64,000 nt of DNA from NCBI RefSeq assembly GCF_000471905.2, contig NW_006495906.1, forward strand, positions 666,222-730,221. Reading direction: 5' to 3'. The number at the start of each line of letters is the position of its first letter. Position 1 is the stretch's first letter. A model generated the notes under the pieces. It saw nothing but the letters and a program-made list of their open reading frames with translations, was not told where the DNA came from and did not search any database. Positions 1 to 11,829 of the stretch are shown piece after piece. Source of the stretch: Amborella trichopoda (lineage: Eukaryota; Streptophyta; Magnoliopsida; Amborellales; Amborellaceae). The position numbers were made by a program, and so were the translations under genes.

Positions 1-451
1 GAACACGAAATCAAGCCGCACTTGTTGCAACATGATCGTGACGGCATGATCAGTGCGATTCAGCGAAGAAACAAAAGAAAAACATCAAGAAACAAGTACA
101 CAATTGATCCAAAGTTTTCAAGATTCAAGCAAATTTCAAGTTTCATGATCATGGTTTAAAAACATGATTCATGGCTCGAAATTAATATCAAATCGATCGT
201 CATGCCGAGACCTAGAAGAAAACAATTATCTGTTGATCAAACGAGCATCAGAACAACCTCGGATTGGTGATGGAAGATCACGGGAGCTCTCGGGCAATAG
301 CAGGGACCGTTCAGGAACTCCACACATTGTTAGGCAGGGGGCAAACAGTTTTTTTGCACCCATTTTTAAAATTTATTTAAATTCAATTAAATTGTAATTA
401 TCTTCAATTTTAGGTAGTTTTTGGGCATCCACCCATGTTTGGGTCAAATTC

Positions 452-459
452 TATATAAA
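452..459 (+). promoter_or_regulatory. LTR core promoter (TATA box) of E0
   Basis: TATATAAA lies just after the phrase CACCCATGTTTGGG. Phrase and spacing recur in the E2 LTR (TATA at 35,177) and, more loosely, in the family-B LTR (21,504). This marks the U3/R boundary and the likely Pol II start for the LTR transcript. Confidence 0.7.
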
Positions 460-559
460 CATACAAAAGCTTCATTATAAAGCACGTTGGATTCATTTTT
501 TCTTGAGTTCGTGGGTGCATCTTGGAGATAGAGAGAGGAGAGAAAAGAAAAGGGTCGAT

Positions 560-840
560 ACCTTTTAGTAAGGTAATTTTCTCTCTCCTCCTCTTTTCTC
601 TCTCACCTCTTTTTCTTTTTCTCTCCTCCCCTCTTTCTCTCTTTTCTTCTCATCTCTATCTCTCTCTTCTTGTGATCTCTATCTCTTTTTCTCTCTCTTC
701 TTTTCATCTCTATCTCTTTTTATATCTCTTCTTCTCATCTCTATTTCTCTCTCTCTTCTCATCTCTATCTCTCTTTCTCTCTCTTCTTCTCATCTCTATC
801 TCTCTTCTTCACATCACTATCTCTTTTTCTCTCTCCTCTC
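560..840 (+). repeat. Polypyrimidine (CT-rich) tract in the LTR leader
   Basis: Low-complexity run of CTCTCT / TCTCATCTCTATCTC units downstream of the E0 TATA box. The matching tract in the E2 LTR is at 35,330-35,637. Serine/leucine-rich frames on + and Arg/Lys/Glu-rich frames on - are by-products of this composition. Confidence 0.85.
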
Positions 841-845
841 TTCTT

Positions 846-1545
846 AACACAATCGACAATGCTTAACGTCGCCTGTGTCTTTCTCTCTCCTCTCTTCCTA
901 ATGCAGTCAGCGATGCTTAGTGTCGCTTGTGTCCTCTCTTCTCTTCTTAACACTGTCGGCGATGCTTAGCTATGCCTTTGTTCTCTCTCTCCTCTCTTCT
1001 TAACACAGTCGGTGATTGGATGCTCAGCGTCGTCTGTGTCTTCTCTCACTTCTTTGACTAACACAATCAATGAAGCTCAGTGCCGTCTATATCTTATCTC
1101 TCCCCTTCTTCTAACACAGTCGATGATGCTCAGCGCTGACTATGTCTTATCTCTCCTCTTTTTCTAATACAGTTGGCGATGCTCAGCACCGACTGTGTCT
1201 TATCTCTCCGCTTCTTCTAACATGGCCGGTGATGTTCAGCGCCGACTATATCTTATATCTCCTCTTCCTCTAACACAGCCGGTAATGCTCAGTGCCGACT
1301 GTGTCTTATGTCTCCTCTTCTTCTAACACAGTCGGTGATGGCTTAGCGTCGTCTATTTCCTCTCTTTCTTCTTCTTTCAACACAGTCAGCCAAGCTTAAG
1401 AGTCGCCTACGTCTTCTCATGCTTCTTCTCCTGCCACAGCCGGTGAAGCTTAGTGTCGCCTATGTCTCCTTCTTTCCCTCTCTTCTCTCTTCATGTTATA
1501 GCCAGCCGAGACATATCACCGACTACGTTTCCTTCTTCCCCTCTT
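846..1545 (+). repeat. Array of roughly 60-bp hairpin units in the E0 LTR
   Basis: About ten degenerate units, each with the form ACACAGTCGGCG, a loop near ATGCTCAG, then CGCCGACTGTGT, separated by CT-rich spacers. The two arms are complementary, so each unit can fold into a stem of up to about 12 bp with an 8-base loop in the RNA. Units diverge, partly keeping pairing through G-U pairs. The same units occur at 35,640-36,290 in E2, and related ones in the E1 LTRs. Confidence 0.8.
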
Positions 1546-2370
1546 ATTGTCATTTGCACCTGTGCACCTTCCATCTCTCTTTTCTCACACTCTTCCCCTC
1601 CTTTCTTTCTCTTCCTCTCCTTCTTTATGTTCTCTGTTTCTTCTCTTATCTTACTTCTCATGCTCTCTCTATCATCTCCATTCTTTCTGTTATTCTTTCA
1701 TTTAATTAAGAGGGGTCGAGATTAGCCTTCCATGGTAGTCTTGTCGTCTAGCCGTAATGTTGTTGTGCTAGAATTACTGTGCCTGCTTTATTGCAACGAC
1801 AGACTAACCATCATGTTTATCTAGTCAATATCGATATTGACATCTAGTCGTAATTATGTTGAGCCGATCTGAGTTGTCGAGCCCTTTTTAGTGCCACATC
1901 ACGCCAATTACCTACAGGCTTAGTCATTGTGTTGATCTCCCTGCCTGGTCAAATTCTTCTCTCCACCATCTTTCTTCTTTCATTATTCTCTGCTTCTTTT
2001 TTAATGTGCACGCTTGTGTACGTTCACTCAAAGGCAAGGTGAGGTCTGTTGACCCACCTATCTTATAACATTTGCCATATGTGTGTGATTGCATAAAATA
2101 GGAGATACAAGCCAAGGGAGGCTATTCCGAACCAGTTTTACTAATGGGGGGCTTTCTTCATGATCTAAAAGGGCACCCACCCGAGCCAGCCATAGTAAGT
2201 CCCGAACCCACCTTAAATTCCTCTCTCATCGGCTGGTAATACTTGCCCTTATTCTCAAACGAGGTTCCCGAGAGAGCGATCTCAAAGTCCTGGGTCTCCT
2301 TGAAACTCGAGATGCGTGCCGCCCGATCGTCCTGATCTGGAGGGCGAGATCGAGGCACCTAACCAAAGTC

Positions 2371-3000
2371 CTAAGAAAGTCTAACATTAATATAGATGTT
2401 GGGATGTTATCTAGATGAGTCAAGAGGTCATAGGTATCAGGAATATTAGAAGTTACCCCTTCATATGTCGGTCGAGTGCCTGAAGTCGGGTTATCTGTAG
2501 GGGTTTGAGGTTTTGGCGAAGGATTCCCTATCCTCTCTTGTAAGGTTTCGTTCCTGAGTTGGGGAGGCTTGAAGTGACGGTCATGCTAGTGAGGCATGTG
2601 ATCACTCCATTGAAAAGGACATAAGAGGGTTCATCATTAATCCATGTGTTAACTTTCTCGTAGGCTCCTTCTAATTGGATGGTTTTTGGGTAGGGTGGAT
2701 GCCTTCAACACTAATTACCCCCTAGGTCAATAGAGGAGGATCAACACTCTTCTTTAGTTCTTTTGCTGCGAATCCACTCATCATGGGGTATCTCGCCTTC
2801 TTGATGTTGTACGGGGGGATCTCGAGGGGTTGACGTTATTGCGATGTAAAAGGTTGTGGTAGTAGGTATTAGGCAAGGGAAAATAGCAAAGGAGGGGTCT
2901 ATGATGTATGAATCCTCATGAACAATTGCGACTATTGTTTTTCCCTTTGGGTCGACTACCGGGGCTTCCGTGATTGTCACGGGTGGCCTGCTTGTCTAAG
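2371..3000. other. Unassigned sequence between E0 and the family-B LTR
   Basis: About 630 bases with no recognised domain. One minus-strand frame (2,741-2,980, 79 codons) has unbiased amino-acid composition and could be a scrap of the internal region of the family-B element, whose LTR lies immediately to the right in the same orientation. I see no motif that identifies it. Confidence 0.3.
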
Positions 3001-4824
3001 GATTACCACTTGGTATCAGGTTTGGTTGACCTTGGATTTTTTCACGCGGTGGTACGAAAAAACCGTTTTTCTTAAACCCCATGGGGCCTCTTCGGATCTC
3101 AAAGAGAGAAGGAATAAACAGGTGTTGGTCAGGGGCCTGGTCTTCGCTTCAGTCCTCGCACAGATGGTGTCTTGCGTGCGCAGGTTGGAAGACCCTCTCT
3201 CAAACAACCACGGGGATCCACTCGTGCTGGGCACCTACGGGTCCGAATGTGCGGGCTCTACTGTGAATGGATAGGAACCAATGGGGCTCAATTATCCCTC
3301 CCTACGACAGTTCCCTCTTGGAGTGCCGAGCTGGCTGGTGGAAGGGTGCGAGAGAACTTGAGGATTGGGCCTCGTGAGCTCGCTTGGGACCGCGTGTCTC
3401 TGGCGGACGCGGGTTGCTGCCTGGGGCAGATGACGCATGGAGGAGAAGAGAGAGAGGGCTCAAGATGTGACCTGGCTTGAGAGAGAGAGAATGGATCCAT
3501 GCACTAGGAGGGAAGGAACGAGACCGCGCACTAAGGGGTATTTTCCCTCTTTGAAAAGGTTTTCTCTTTCCTCTAGACGGGATTAAGGGTTCAGAGGCAA
3601 AAGATGAGTGAAAACAAGTATTATGCCCCTATTTTAGCAATGAATAATGCTCAATAAGCCTCCCTTTTACAAGTGACTTAAGCTTGCTTATATAGAGGAT
3701 TCACCGATCAAGGGTGAATGCTAAATAAAAAAAGATTAATTACAATTAAAGAAATTCAAATAAAATCCCAAAATTAAGTACAATGATCAAAACACCCTTA
3801 CGACCTTTTATGTTAATGATGAAACCATCCCTGCTTGAGGGTCCTCCCGCCAATGCCAGATCTCGAGAGCATTTCCATGGACTTGTAGCTATGGTTCAGC
3901 CGATTTTTCGTTATATCCTCAGTGCTTGTTCTATTCTGAGCATTTTGATGCCCTTTAGTCGTATTGAGGCAGCCTTTTGCCACATGGTGGAAGTTCGGTA
4001 AAATTCGTGAACTTTTACCACTAATGCCATTCGACCTGTTATGCTTTGAGTCTTTGTTTTGCTTGCATATGAAAGAAGAGACTGTCACAGTCGTTTTGCA
4101 CCAAGTTTGGTCTGTTTTGGTCTTCATTTGCGGCATTTCCTAATTTGATCTATTTTGGTCACCGGGAAAAGGGATTCCGGTGACCGAGCAGGCTTGCTTT
4201 TCCAGTAAGCTTGGGTTTTGTGCCTATCGGACCTTGCATTAAGTACAATAGTTACATCAGTTTACAGCTCTTCATGAGGTGATTTCATTGAACTCGTCTT
4301 CGCGATGATCCGATGTGCAGATGATCCGATCTGGTTTTGTGGTCACTTTCTTTCTAGAAGAAGTTTTACTCTGGTTCGCACAACAATGCATGCCCTATGT
4401 CAAAATGACAAGGCTGGCGTGATCTAGAACATCTCCAAATTTGAAATTTTTCTAGTTCTAGATGAAGAACCTGTGGGTCCTTGAAATCCCTCTCGAGATG
4501 CGTTGTTGTAGTCTTCGTGCTTGGAGACTGGTTCAGTGAAGCCGCACCCCGATAGTGTAAAACCTACCCGTTTTTAGGCAGTGTGGGCATAGACCCCTTT
4601 TAGGTGGTCCGATGGAGCCCAAATTTGATCCTCGGGGTTTTTCGACATTCTGAGTGCAATGGCAGTGGTCTGCTACTGTTCTGAATCCTTTAGCATAGAG
4701 CTTCAGTAGTAACATCTTTTGTTGGCGTCATAATATTCCTCCCTAGTTGCCTGGTTCGAGACTTATTTCACGGCACAACAAAGATAAGGTTCGAGCTGTG
4801 CGGTACGTGGGGATTGAACCAACA
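3000..4824 (-). mobile_element. Family-B LTR, minus orientation (approximate ends)
   Basis: Reverse-complement alignment with 20,540-22,265 (+) and with 22,414-23,112 (-) shows shared U3 blocks (GGATCAAATTTGGGCTCCAT; GGTCACCGGAATCCCTTTTC), a TATA box and a leader rich in CTCTCTTC. Upstream blocks also resemble the E1/E2 LTRs, so family B is probably a diverged subfamily of the same Tat-like lineage. The LTR start may be TGTTGGTTCAATCC, reading leftward from 4,824; the 3' end near 3,000 is uncertain. No coding domain is present. Confidence 0.6.
3687..3694 (-). promoter_or_regulatory. TATA box of the family-B LTR
   Basis: On the minus strand this reads TATATAAG, followed by AATTGTAAAAG-like sequence (CACTTGTAAAAGG here). 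The same order is found at 21,504 and in the E2 LTR promoter. Confidence 0.6.
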
Positions 4825-6127
4825 AAAGAAATAGAAAGCGCGAGGTTAGGCCTACCTCACTTGTTTGGGATTCGGACACGTATAGGCTTTTAGCCCTCTT
4901 AGATCACTTCGAAAACCCCTCGATCTCTTTGGCTCAGTTTGGCTCTTACGCTCTTTCAGTTAGACACAACTTCAATACCCACGTGATAGATGGATTGAGA
5001 TCTCGTCCCTTGGCTCGCCTTTCGTGATAAGTTTTGAAGGGGTTTTTGGGGGTTGAGAGTTTATGAGGTGAAGATGGGAAAAAATGATATAAAGTATAGA
5101 AAGAGGAGAAAAGAAGGAAGAGAAAGAGAAGTCACCCCAAAATTGGGCAACCTTCCGATATCACATCCCAAGGATGTCTGTGCCGAAAGATAATAAAGGT
5201 ATTAGTCACGAAACTTAGATACCCCTAGGGATTCACAAGAAACTATACTAGTGGGATAGGCTCGATCAGGATGCATCTCGGAACAGCCTCCTAAGAGTGA
5301 CTTTTAGAGTGAAAACTACGTGATGAGAGAATGAGAAACGAGAGAGGAGATGAAAGAAAGAGAAGGTGAAAGAGGGAGAAAGTGGAAAATAGGGCAGGCT
5401 CATGGTGTCACCTCCCCAAGGAGGTATTTTTCGAAAGACAACTGAAAAGGTACTAGGCTAAGAGCCCATGTACTGTAGAGGATTCACAAGAAACTATACT
5501 TGTGGGCCAAGCCCGACCAAATGCATCTCGAAAGAGCCCCCATGTAGAATGAAGAAGGAGAAATTAGAATGAGAGAGAAGAGAGTGACAAAGAGAGGAAA
5601 GGGGAGCATTCCCTGAGGTTTCTTAAGGTCAAGGAACCAGGTCAAGCTTGATCATGGCCTCAGAAGAGCTTCACACCATAGGATGGTCGAAGTTGAGAAG
5701 GTGAAATGGGAGATAAAGAAAGAGAGTGAAGGAGGGGGAGGTAGGGAAAGGAGATAATGTGGGGTAAAGAAAAGGGGAGAAGAGAAGAAGGAAGAGGAAG
5801 AAGAGAACAGACCAACCTCGGAGGTTTCCAAAGGTCAATGAACCGGGTCAAGCCCGATCATTGCCTCAGAAGAGCCTCACACAAAGGATGGTCCAAACTA
5901 AGGGGTGAGGGTGAAGAAGAGAGTACAAAAAGGGATAGCGTGAGAATAAAGGAGAAGAGAAGGAAGAAGAAAGAAGAGAGGCGAAGAAGGGGAGAGTATA
6001 AGAAAGAAAAAGAAGGAGAAAGAGGGAGCAAGGGAAAGTAAGAAAGAGGAGAAACCAAAGTCATGGCTAGGCCGCCAGCCTTGGGAAAAGAGAGAGAGAT
6101 GTTGTACGTTATTTTTGACATACTTAC
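4825..6127. repeat. GA-rich region with imperfect duplicated blocks
   Basis: Purine-rich sequence with two pairs of imperfect repeats. Blocks around 5,140-5,300 and 5,405-5,560 share GGATTCACAAGAAACTATAC. Blocks around 5,615-5,700 and 5,818-5,910 share phrases such as GCCTCAGAAGAGC. No reading frame has a recognisable domain; the Ser/Leu/Phe-rich minus-strand frames reflect CT composition. It may be leader or U5 sequence of another LTR in minus orientation. CTTAC at 6,123-6,127 could be the E1 target duplication. Confidence 0.5.
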
Positions 6128-6479
6128 TGGTTAGGTGCCTCAATCTTGCCCTCCTGATCTAGATGATCTGGCAACATGTAACTCGGTTTCAAGGGAACCC
6201 GGGATTTGAGATCGCTCCCTAAAAAACCTTGCTCAAGAACAAGGGCAGGTATTACCAACCGGTAGGCGAGGAATTAGGGTCGCGAGGCGGGACTTACCTC
6301 GCGTGAGTCCGTGACACTCTTAGGCTGGCTCTCGTGGGCGTCCTCTTAAATCATGTTGGAAAGCCCCCCTGGCCTATGGCCAGGTTGGAATCGCCTCCTT
6401 TTACCTGTTTCTTCATTTTTGCAAACACAAACACACATATTAGAAATACCGACAAGTGGGACAAGGTGCCCATCTTGTT

Positions 6480-7130
6480 ACAGGATGAAATAAAAATGAG
6501 AGAGATGAATTAAAATAAAAGTAAAAATAAAATAAACTTAGAAAATGGAATTAGGATTAAATTGGAATGAAGTGAAGTGAATTGAAATAAATAAAATGAA
6601 GTAAAATAAAATAAATGGGATAGCAGAAAATAAATAGATTAAGGGATAGTTGGATAAAATAAGTGGAATAAATTAAAAAGAAAATGGAATAAAGGAAAAT
6701 AACTTAAAATGAATGAGGTGAGAAAAATAAGATAAAATAAATAAGGTAAATAAAATAAAGAAGATAAAGACAAATTAAAATAAAATTAGTGGAGTAAATA
6801 GAATAAGGTAAAAGAATATAAGATAAAAGAGGTAAATAAAATGAAATGAATTAAATAAAAATAAAGAAAATAAAGATAAATTAAAATAAATAAAGAAAAA
6901 TGAATGAAGTAAATAAAATAAGATAAGGGAGTATAAGACAAAATAAATGGCATAAAAGAAAAATAGTATGAAATAAACAAAATAAAATAAAATAAGTGAA
7001 ATTATGTAAAATAAAATAATAATGGAAATAACGGAAAGTTGATAAGAGAGGGAAAAGTTTTTGTGTACTTTTATGTTCATGAGAGAAGGTAGAATAATAA
7101 TAAAAAAAAAAAAACACTTTCGTTAAGAGA
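6480..7130. repeat. A/T-rich low-complexity block (AAATAAAATAA type) in E1 3' LTR
   Basis: About 650 bases of irregular AAATAAAATAA / GATAAATTAAA motifs, preserved at 18,175-18,850 in the other E1 LTR. In the transcript orientation it is U-rich. Hydrophobic Phe/Leu/Ile/Tyr frames on the minus strand are composition artefacts. Confidence 0.85.
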
Positions 7131-9200
7131 TAAGGTAAATAAATTAGTCCGTCAAAAGAGAGAGAGAATGTGTCAATGAAATAAAATAAACAAATATATT
7201 AGTCAAGGGACAGAGGGAATGTTGGGTTAATGGGTTGGTAACGTTTCACATTGAGAGAGAACATTTGTTGACTACTGGGTTTTTAACGAAATATCGTGAA
7301 GTGAGTGGAACGAAATTTTACCTAAAACAAAACGGAACAACGAAAAGGAGGAAAAGTGGGTGTTTTTTTTTGTGGGTTATAGAGAGAGAAAAAGAGATGT
7401 CGCAGAGGAAAGTTCGTGGAGAAGCTCATGGGAGGCGCCGAGAGGAGATTTGTGCGAAATAAAGAGGTGAACGAGAGGGGACTGGTGAGCGAGAGAGATA
7501 GTGAAAGAATGGCGACAATGGTTGCAGCAGTATGGCGGAGCGAGGAAGTTAATTGATGCGAGAATAAATGGAAGTTGCAGATGGTGGAAAAGAGAGCAGT
7601 GGCCGATGGGCAGGTGAGGTGGCTGGCGGTGGAAGAAGGGGCTGCAATTTTGGAGAGGCGGAGGTTGCAGAGAGGTGGCAGAGATCGTGCGCGAGGTGGC
7701 GGAGATGGCCGCTGTACGACCACCTAGTTCGGGTGAGCGAAGAGAGAGACAGGGGAAGCAGGGTTGCGGGTAGCAGAGGAGAGAAGAGGCACTGAGCCTC
7801 AGCTGAGTGGGGCTACAAAGGAGAAGAAAGAGAGGGCGGCAAAGGTGGCCAACAGTAGAGGAGGAGGAGACTGGAGTGGATGGCTGGTTGCTAATGGTGG
7901 GGCAACATTGGCTAGTGGAAGAAGAAAATGGCTGCTGTGGTGGTTGAGGACGATGATACTGCTTGCCGAGAGAGATGGGAGCTTAGGCGCAGCTGATTTG
8001 GTGGATGTGGTGGCTTCTGATTAGAGTAGAGAAGAAGAAGGAAGATGGGTTTTGAGTATAGGGAGAAGGTGAAGGTTGCGGTTAATGAAGAAAGATGGAG
8101 CCTGATGGAGTTGCAGGGAGGCTTTTGTGAAAGAAGAGACTGAAGTAGGTAACAGAGGCTGCTGCTTGGTCGTGGAGACTTAAAGGAAAAGAGCAGCAGT
8201 AGCAGAGGGAGAATGGTAATGGTAGGGATGAATGAGAGAAGGGACAGGGGGCTGAGGAAGAGATGGAGGACAGGGGTGGTGTGAGGATGGAAATTGCAAA
8301 GGCTTTAGAGAAGGGAGCAATGGTCGACCGGTGCTCAGTCGGAGATGATTGGGGGAGAGAAAGCTGAGAGAGATCAGAGAAAACGAGGGGAGAACAGGGC
8401 GTGCCTAGAGAGTGAAAGAGAGAAAGGGCATGGAAGAAAGAGAAGGGAGGAGGACATTGGAGCGTGCACGGGAAGGTAGAGGAGGAGTGCTCAACCGGCG
8501 ATAGGAAGAGGTTGGATGAGCGCACAGCCGACGACAGTGAGAGGTTAAATAAGCGCACAGCCGGCTCTAGGTAGTGATCAAGGTTGAAATTTGCACCAAA
8601 CGGCGCTAGGTTATGAAGATTTGGGGAATGGTGGCCGCGTAGGACTACGGAGCATGAGAGCGATAGAAAGGGGGCACGAAGGTGTACCAAATGGGGTAAT
8701 ACGAAAGATCACATATAAAAAAGAAGGAGACCACCTGGAAAAGATACAAGAGGTAGATATGAGGGTGCACCGGAAGCAGGTGAACATGTATGTATAAAAG
8801 AATGAGAAAAAAAGGGAACTAAATGAGAAAAGAAAGGAATTGTAGTTTTACTGGACCACAACTAAGACAAAAAAAAGGTTGTGGTCATGAGGGACCACAA
8901 GGATGAGTGAAGATGACGGTTGTGGTCATGCAAGACCACAGGGGAAGAGAACATAAGAGATTGAGAAAAACACCGAGAGTGATGGGGTTCCGCCATCTGT
9001 GAAACAGGAGAGAAAGAGAAAGGAGAGAGAGAGAGATAAGAGAGATGAGAGAAAAAAAAGAAGAGAGAAATCACCTTTTCGAGAGGTATCTACTCTTTTT
9101 GTCTCTCTCATGTCTCTCTCTAAGACTTACCCACGAACTTAAGCTAAAAATTGAAATTTTATTGAATGATTGAAGGTCCTTTGCAATTTGGCTTTGCATG

Positions 9201-9208
9201 CTTATATA
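9201..9208 (-). promoter_or_regulatory. TATA box of the E1 3' LTR
   Basis: TATATAAG on the minus strand within GGGCCCAATTCTATATAAGC-like context (GCCCAATTCTATATAAGC here), followed by AATTGCAAAGGACC and CAATCATTCAATAAAA. It matches the order in the E2 LTR promoter at 35,177. Confidence 0.7.
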
Positions 9209-10470
9209 GAATTGGGCTAAAACATGGGTATACGCCCAAAACCTATCACATTTGACAATTTTAAAGAAAATTAAGAAAATAGAATGCAAAATGACTATTT
9301 TACCCCTACTTAACAATTCATAGAATTCCAAACAGTTTTTGCTTCTACCCTAGAACTTGCGTAATCTTCCATGACTGATCTAAGAAACATGATCGTTTTC
9401 TTGTAGGGCTCAGCATGGCGATTGATTTGGTACCAATTTCGGGCCACAAATTGTGTTTTTAAGCTATGATCATGAAACTTTAATTTTGGATGAATCTTCA
9501 AAACTTTAAATCGATTGTATGCTTGTTTCTTGATGTTTTCTGCGATTTCTTCACATAGCATGCCATCACAATCGTGTGGAAACAAACGGAACGCGATTTG
9601 GAGCCCGAACGAAAATTTCGCAACTTTTAGGTCTTAGCGGGAATCTAGAAATCTGGAGGCCGAAATTTTAGTCACGTTGTCGGCTTCATGCATGAAATAT
9701 GACCGTCCATCATGTACAAGGTTCGGACCAATGATAGCCCCGAACCCTACACACACAATGGAGTTGGTTTCACGTCGATCCGTTGGGCGAGCATAGTGAT
9801 TTTGTCCATTGGGCGAGGCGTGTCGCTGCAGAATTTTTTGCAACTTCTTCACGGATCGGCAACTTCTTTCTAGCTTTTCTCCCTGCTCGAGAGTCATCAC
9901 GTGACGTACCATATATCAAAACGCTCATCTTGACGAGACGAACACGCTTACAAAATTTAAGCTAGTTTCGACTCGGGATGATGAGATATGGGCCCCAAAA
10001 TTCACTAGTCGTGACAGTAAAAACAACCACTTTTAATGGTATTTTAGTATAGTGAGGCCAAACGGGAATAGTGTGCAGCCGACCCCTTTTTAGTATTTTA
10101 CCCATAACTTTTTCTTGGCATGTCTGTTTGAGCTGAAACTTGACACCCAAGGGATTTCAACTGTGTCGGATCCAATAGTGGTGGTCCCACTACAATTTGA
10201 CACATCGAAAATATAGTTCCATGTATAGGGGTCCGTTTGAGGGTGCATGAGGTCAATTTTCTGAACTTGTTTCTGTGTGTTCACTTCTTTAGACATGTCA
10301 GAATGCAATGAAACTTGGAAGATGACCTTTTGGAGTGCTTACAAAGATATCCACTCATTTTGGGGCAATTTTAAGACTGACGATAATTCTATAGTTTTGT
10401 CAGGCTTTATTGACCGGCGTCCTCTTTATTCTGTATCAGGGACCAAGGTGCTGAAAAATGTGTTCAAACA

Positions 10471-10867
10471 GCTTGCCCCGCCGAATGTTGTGCTTCGAGA
10501 GAAGCAAGAAGGACAACATTCGGAAAATTTCCTCGGCTTTTACTTTCTTCCAAGCCGCGGGACCACGTTAATGCCGGGGAGATATTCATGCAATTGTGCA
10601 ACTAGGATGCTTAGACGTAGGGATGCATTGGTCGCAGGTCCGTTGGTGGAGACTTTCGGGGGAGAAGAGACTGCTTTAAGGGATCTGCTTCGGTCATCAT
10701 CCTCACCCTTAGGGACTCTCCTTGGTTTTGAGGTATCTTCTTCGGTCATCGTCCTCATCCTCAGGGACTCTCCTTGGTTTTGAGGGATCTTATCAAAGTC
10801 CTCACCCTCGCATGGACTATTTTGGTGGGATTAGTATTTTAAGTCCTCACCCTATCAAACGGTACCT
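10471..10867 (-). other. E1 region just upstream of the 3' LTR
   Basis: Non-coding in appearance. The phrase CTCTCGAAGCACAACATTC directly before the LTR (minus strand) is nearly identical to CTCTCGAGGCACAACATTC before the E3 3' LTR, so the immediate LTR junction, where a polypurine tract would sit, is conserved. A duplicated phrase (AGGGACTCTCCTTGGTTTTG) occurs at about 10,710 and 10,760. Confidence 0.6.
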
Positions 10868-10868
10868 A

Positions 10869-11335
10869 TGATGGCCTTGTGATAATGAATGGGCTACGTT
10901 GCCACCTAACCTTAAAGAAGGAACGATGACTGGGCTACGTTGTCACCCAGCCTTGAAGAAGGGATGGTCCTTGAAGAAGGGATAATGACTTGGCTACATT
11001 GTCACCTAGCCTTGAAGAAGGGATAATGATTGAGCTACGTTGTCACCCAGCCTAGAAGCAAGGATGGTCCTTGAAGAAGGGATAACAACTGGGCTACGTT
11101 GTCACCTAGCCTTGAAGAAGGGATAGTCCTTGAAGAAGCGATAATGACTGGGCTACGTTGTCACCCAGCCTTGAAAAAAGGATGGTCCTTGAAGAAAGGA
11201 TAATGGCTAGGCTACGTTTGTCACCCAGTCTTGAAGAAAGGATGGTCCTAGACGAAGGGATGATGATTGGGCTACGTTGTCACCCAGCCTTAAAGAAGGA
11301 TGTTAGCTAGGCTTTGTGTTCACCCAGGACTGAAG
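10869..11335. repeat. Tandem array, about 60-bp unit, in E1 3' region
   Basis: About seven units built on GGGCTACGTTGTCACCCAGC plus GAAGAAGGGATAATGAC, at spacings of about 60 bases (one about 41). It lies between the gag remnant and the 3' LTR, where Ogre-type elements commonly carry minisatellites. No protein is inferred. Confidence 0.85.
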
Positions 11336-11352
11336 AATGATGTTGAGGGATG

Positions 11353-11790
11353 ATTTTAACGTCTACACCCTGTTGAACGTCTAGATAATTTTTTTGTAGC
11401 CTCACCAGGTTTGTTGTGCCTGGATTGGCCGTGAATGACCTGGTGGGAAGATTTTAACGTCTACACGCCGTTGAACGTCTTGATGATTTTTTGCAGCCTC
11501 ACTAGGTTTTTTGTGCCTGGATTGGCCGTGAATGCCAGGAGGGAAGATTTTAACGTCCGCACCCCATTGGAAATATTGATGATTTTTTACAGCCTCACGA
11601 AGTTTGTTGTGCTTGGATTGGTCGTGAATGACCTGGCGAGAAGATTTTAACATCTACACCCCATTGGATGTCTTGATGATTTTTGCAGCCTCATTAGGTT
11701 TGTTCTACCTGGATTGGTCGTGAATGACCTGACAGGAAGATTTTAACATCTGCACCCCGTTGGATGTCTTGATGATGAAAGGAGTGCCGG
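11353..11790. repeat. Tandem array, about 97-bp unit, in E1 3' region
   Basis: Four and a half units begin at about 11,353, 11,451, 11,547, 11,644 and 11,740 with ATTTTAACGTCTACACC, and contain TTGTGCCTGGATTGGCCGTG. Spacing is 96-98 bases. Adjacent to the 60-bp array. Confidence 0.85.
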
Positions 11791-11829
11791 TTGAAGCTAC
11801 TTTTGAAGGCTAATGTTGCATCAACCTGA

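Larger units (their letters stand above)
1..2365 (+). mobile_element. E0: 3' LTR of a Tat/Ogre-like retrotransposon, cut by window edge
   Basis: The sequence aligns along its length with the E2 5' LTR (33,866-37,101), entering inside U3 at about its position 34,728. Shared blocks are the U3 near base 1, a TATA box at 452-459, a CT-rich leader (560-840), a row of hairpin units (846-1,545) and the 3' end, which terminates in CACCTAACCA. No primer binding site follows (the next bases are AAGTC, a possible target duplication), so this is the 3' LTR of an element lying to the left, or a solo LTR. It holds no coding capacity: the reading frames here are CT-repeat artefacts. LTR assignment is firm; lineage is inferred from E2. 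Confidence 0.85.
6128..10470 (-). mobile_element. E1 3' LTR (complete, about 4.3 kb)
   Basis: On the minus strand the LTR starts TGTTTGAACA (10,470) and ends CACCTAACCA (6,128), a TGTT...CA pair like the E2 LTR (TGTTTGAACG ... CTTAACCA). U3 spans 10,470 to about 9,210, the TATA box is at 9,201-9,208, and the rest is a very long leader/U5 with a CT-rich tract (minus strand), hairpin units (8,480-8,590) and an A/T-rich block (6,480-7,130). The interval 6,128-8,700 aligns with 17,819-20,520. Both copies hold a Pro/Ser/Leu-rich minus frame (8,082-8,690 and 19,909-20,262) without a domain; I do not call it a gene. Confidence 0.85.

Noticed and set aside
522-866. Ser/Leu-rich + strand frames and Arg/Glu-rich minus frames (also 35,262-35,692)
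   Set aside because: Produced by the CT-rich leader; several frames of the same strand are open at once, with no domain.
8082-8690. 202-codon minus-strand frame present in both E1 LTRs
   Set aside because: Pro/Ser/Leu-rich, spans hairpin repeats in the LTR leader, is shorter in the second copy and has no recognisable motif.
10277-10783. 168-codon + strand frame
   Set aside because: Crosses the E1 LTR/internal junction in antisense and no domain or conserved counterpart is seen.
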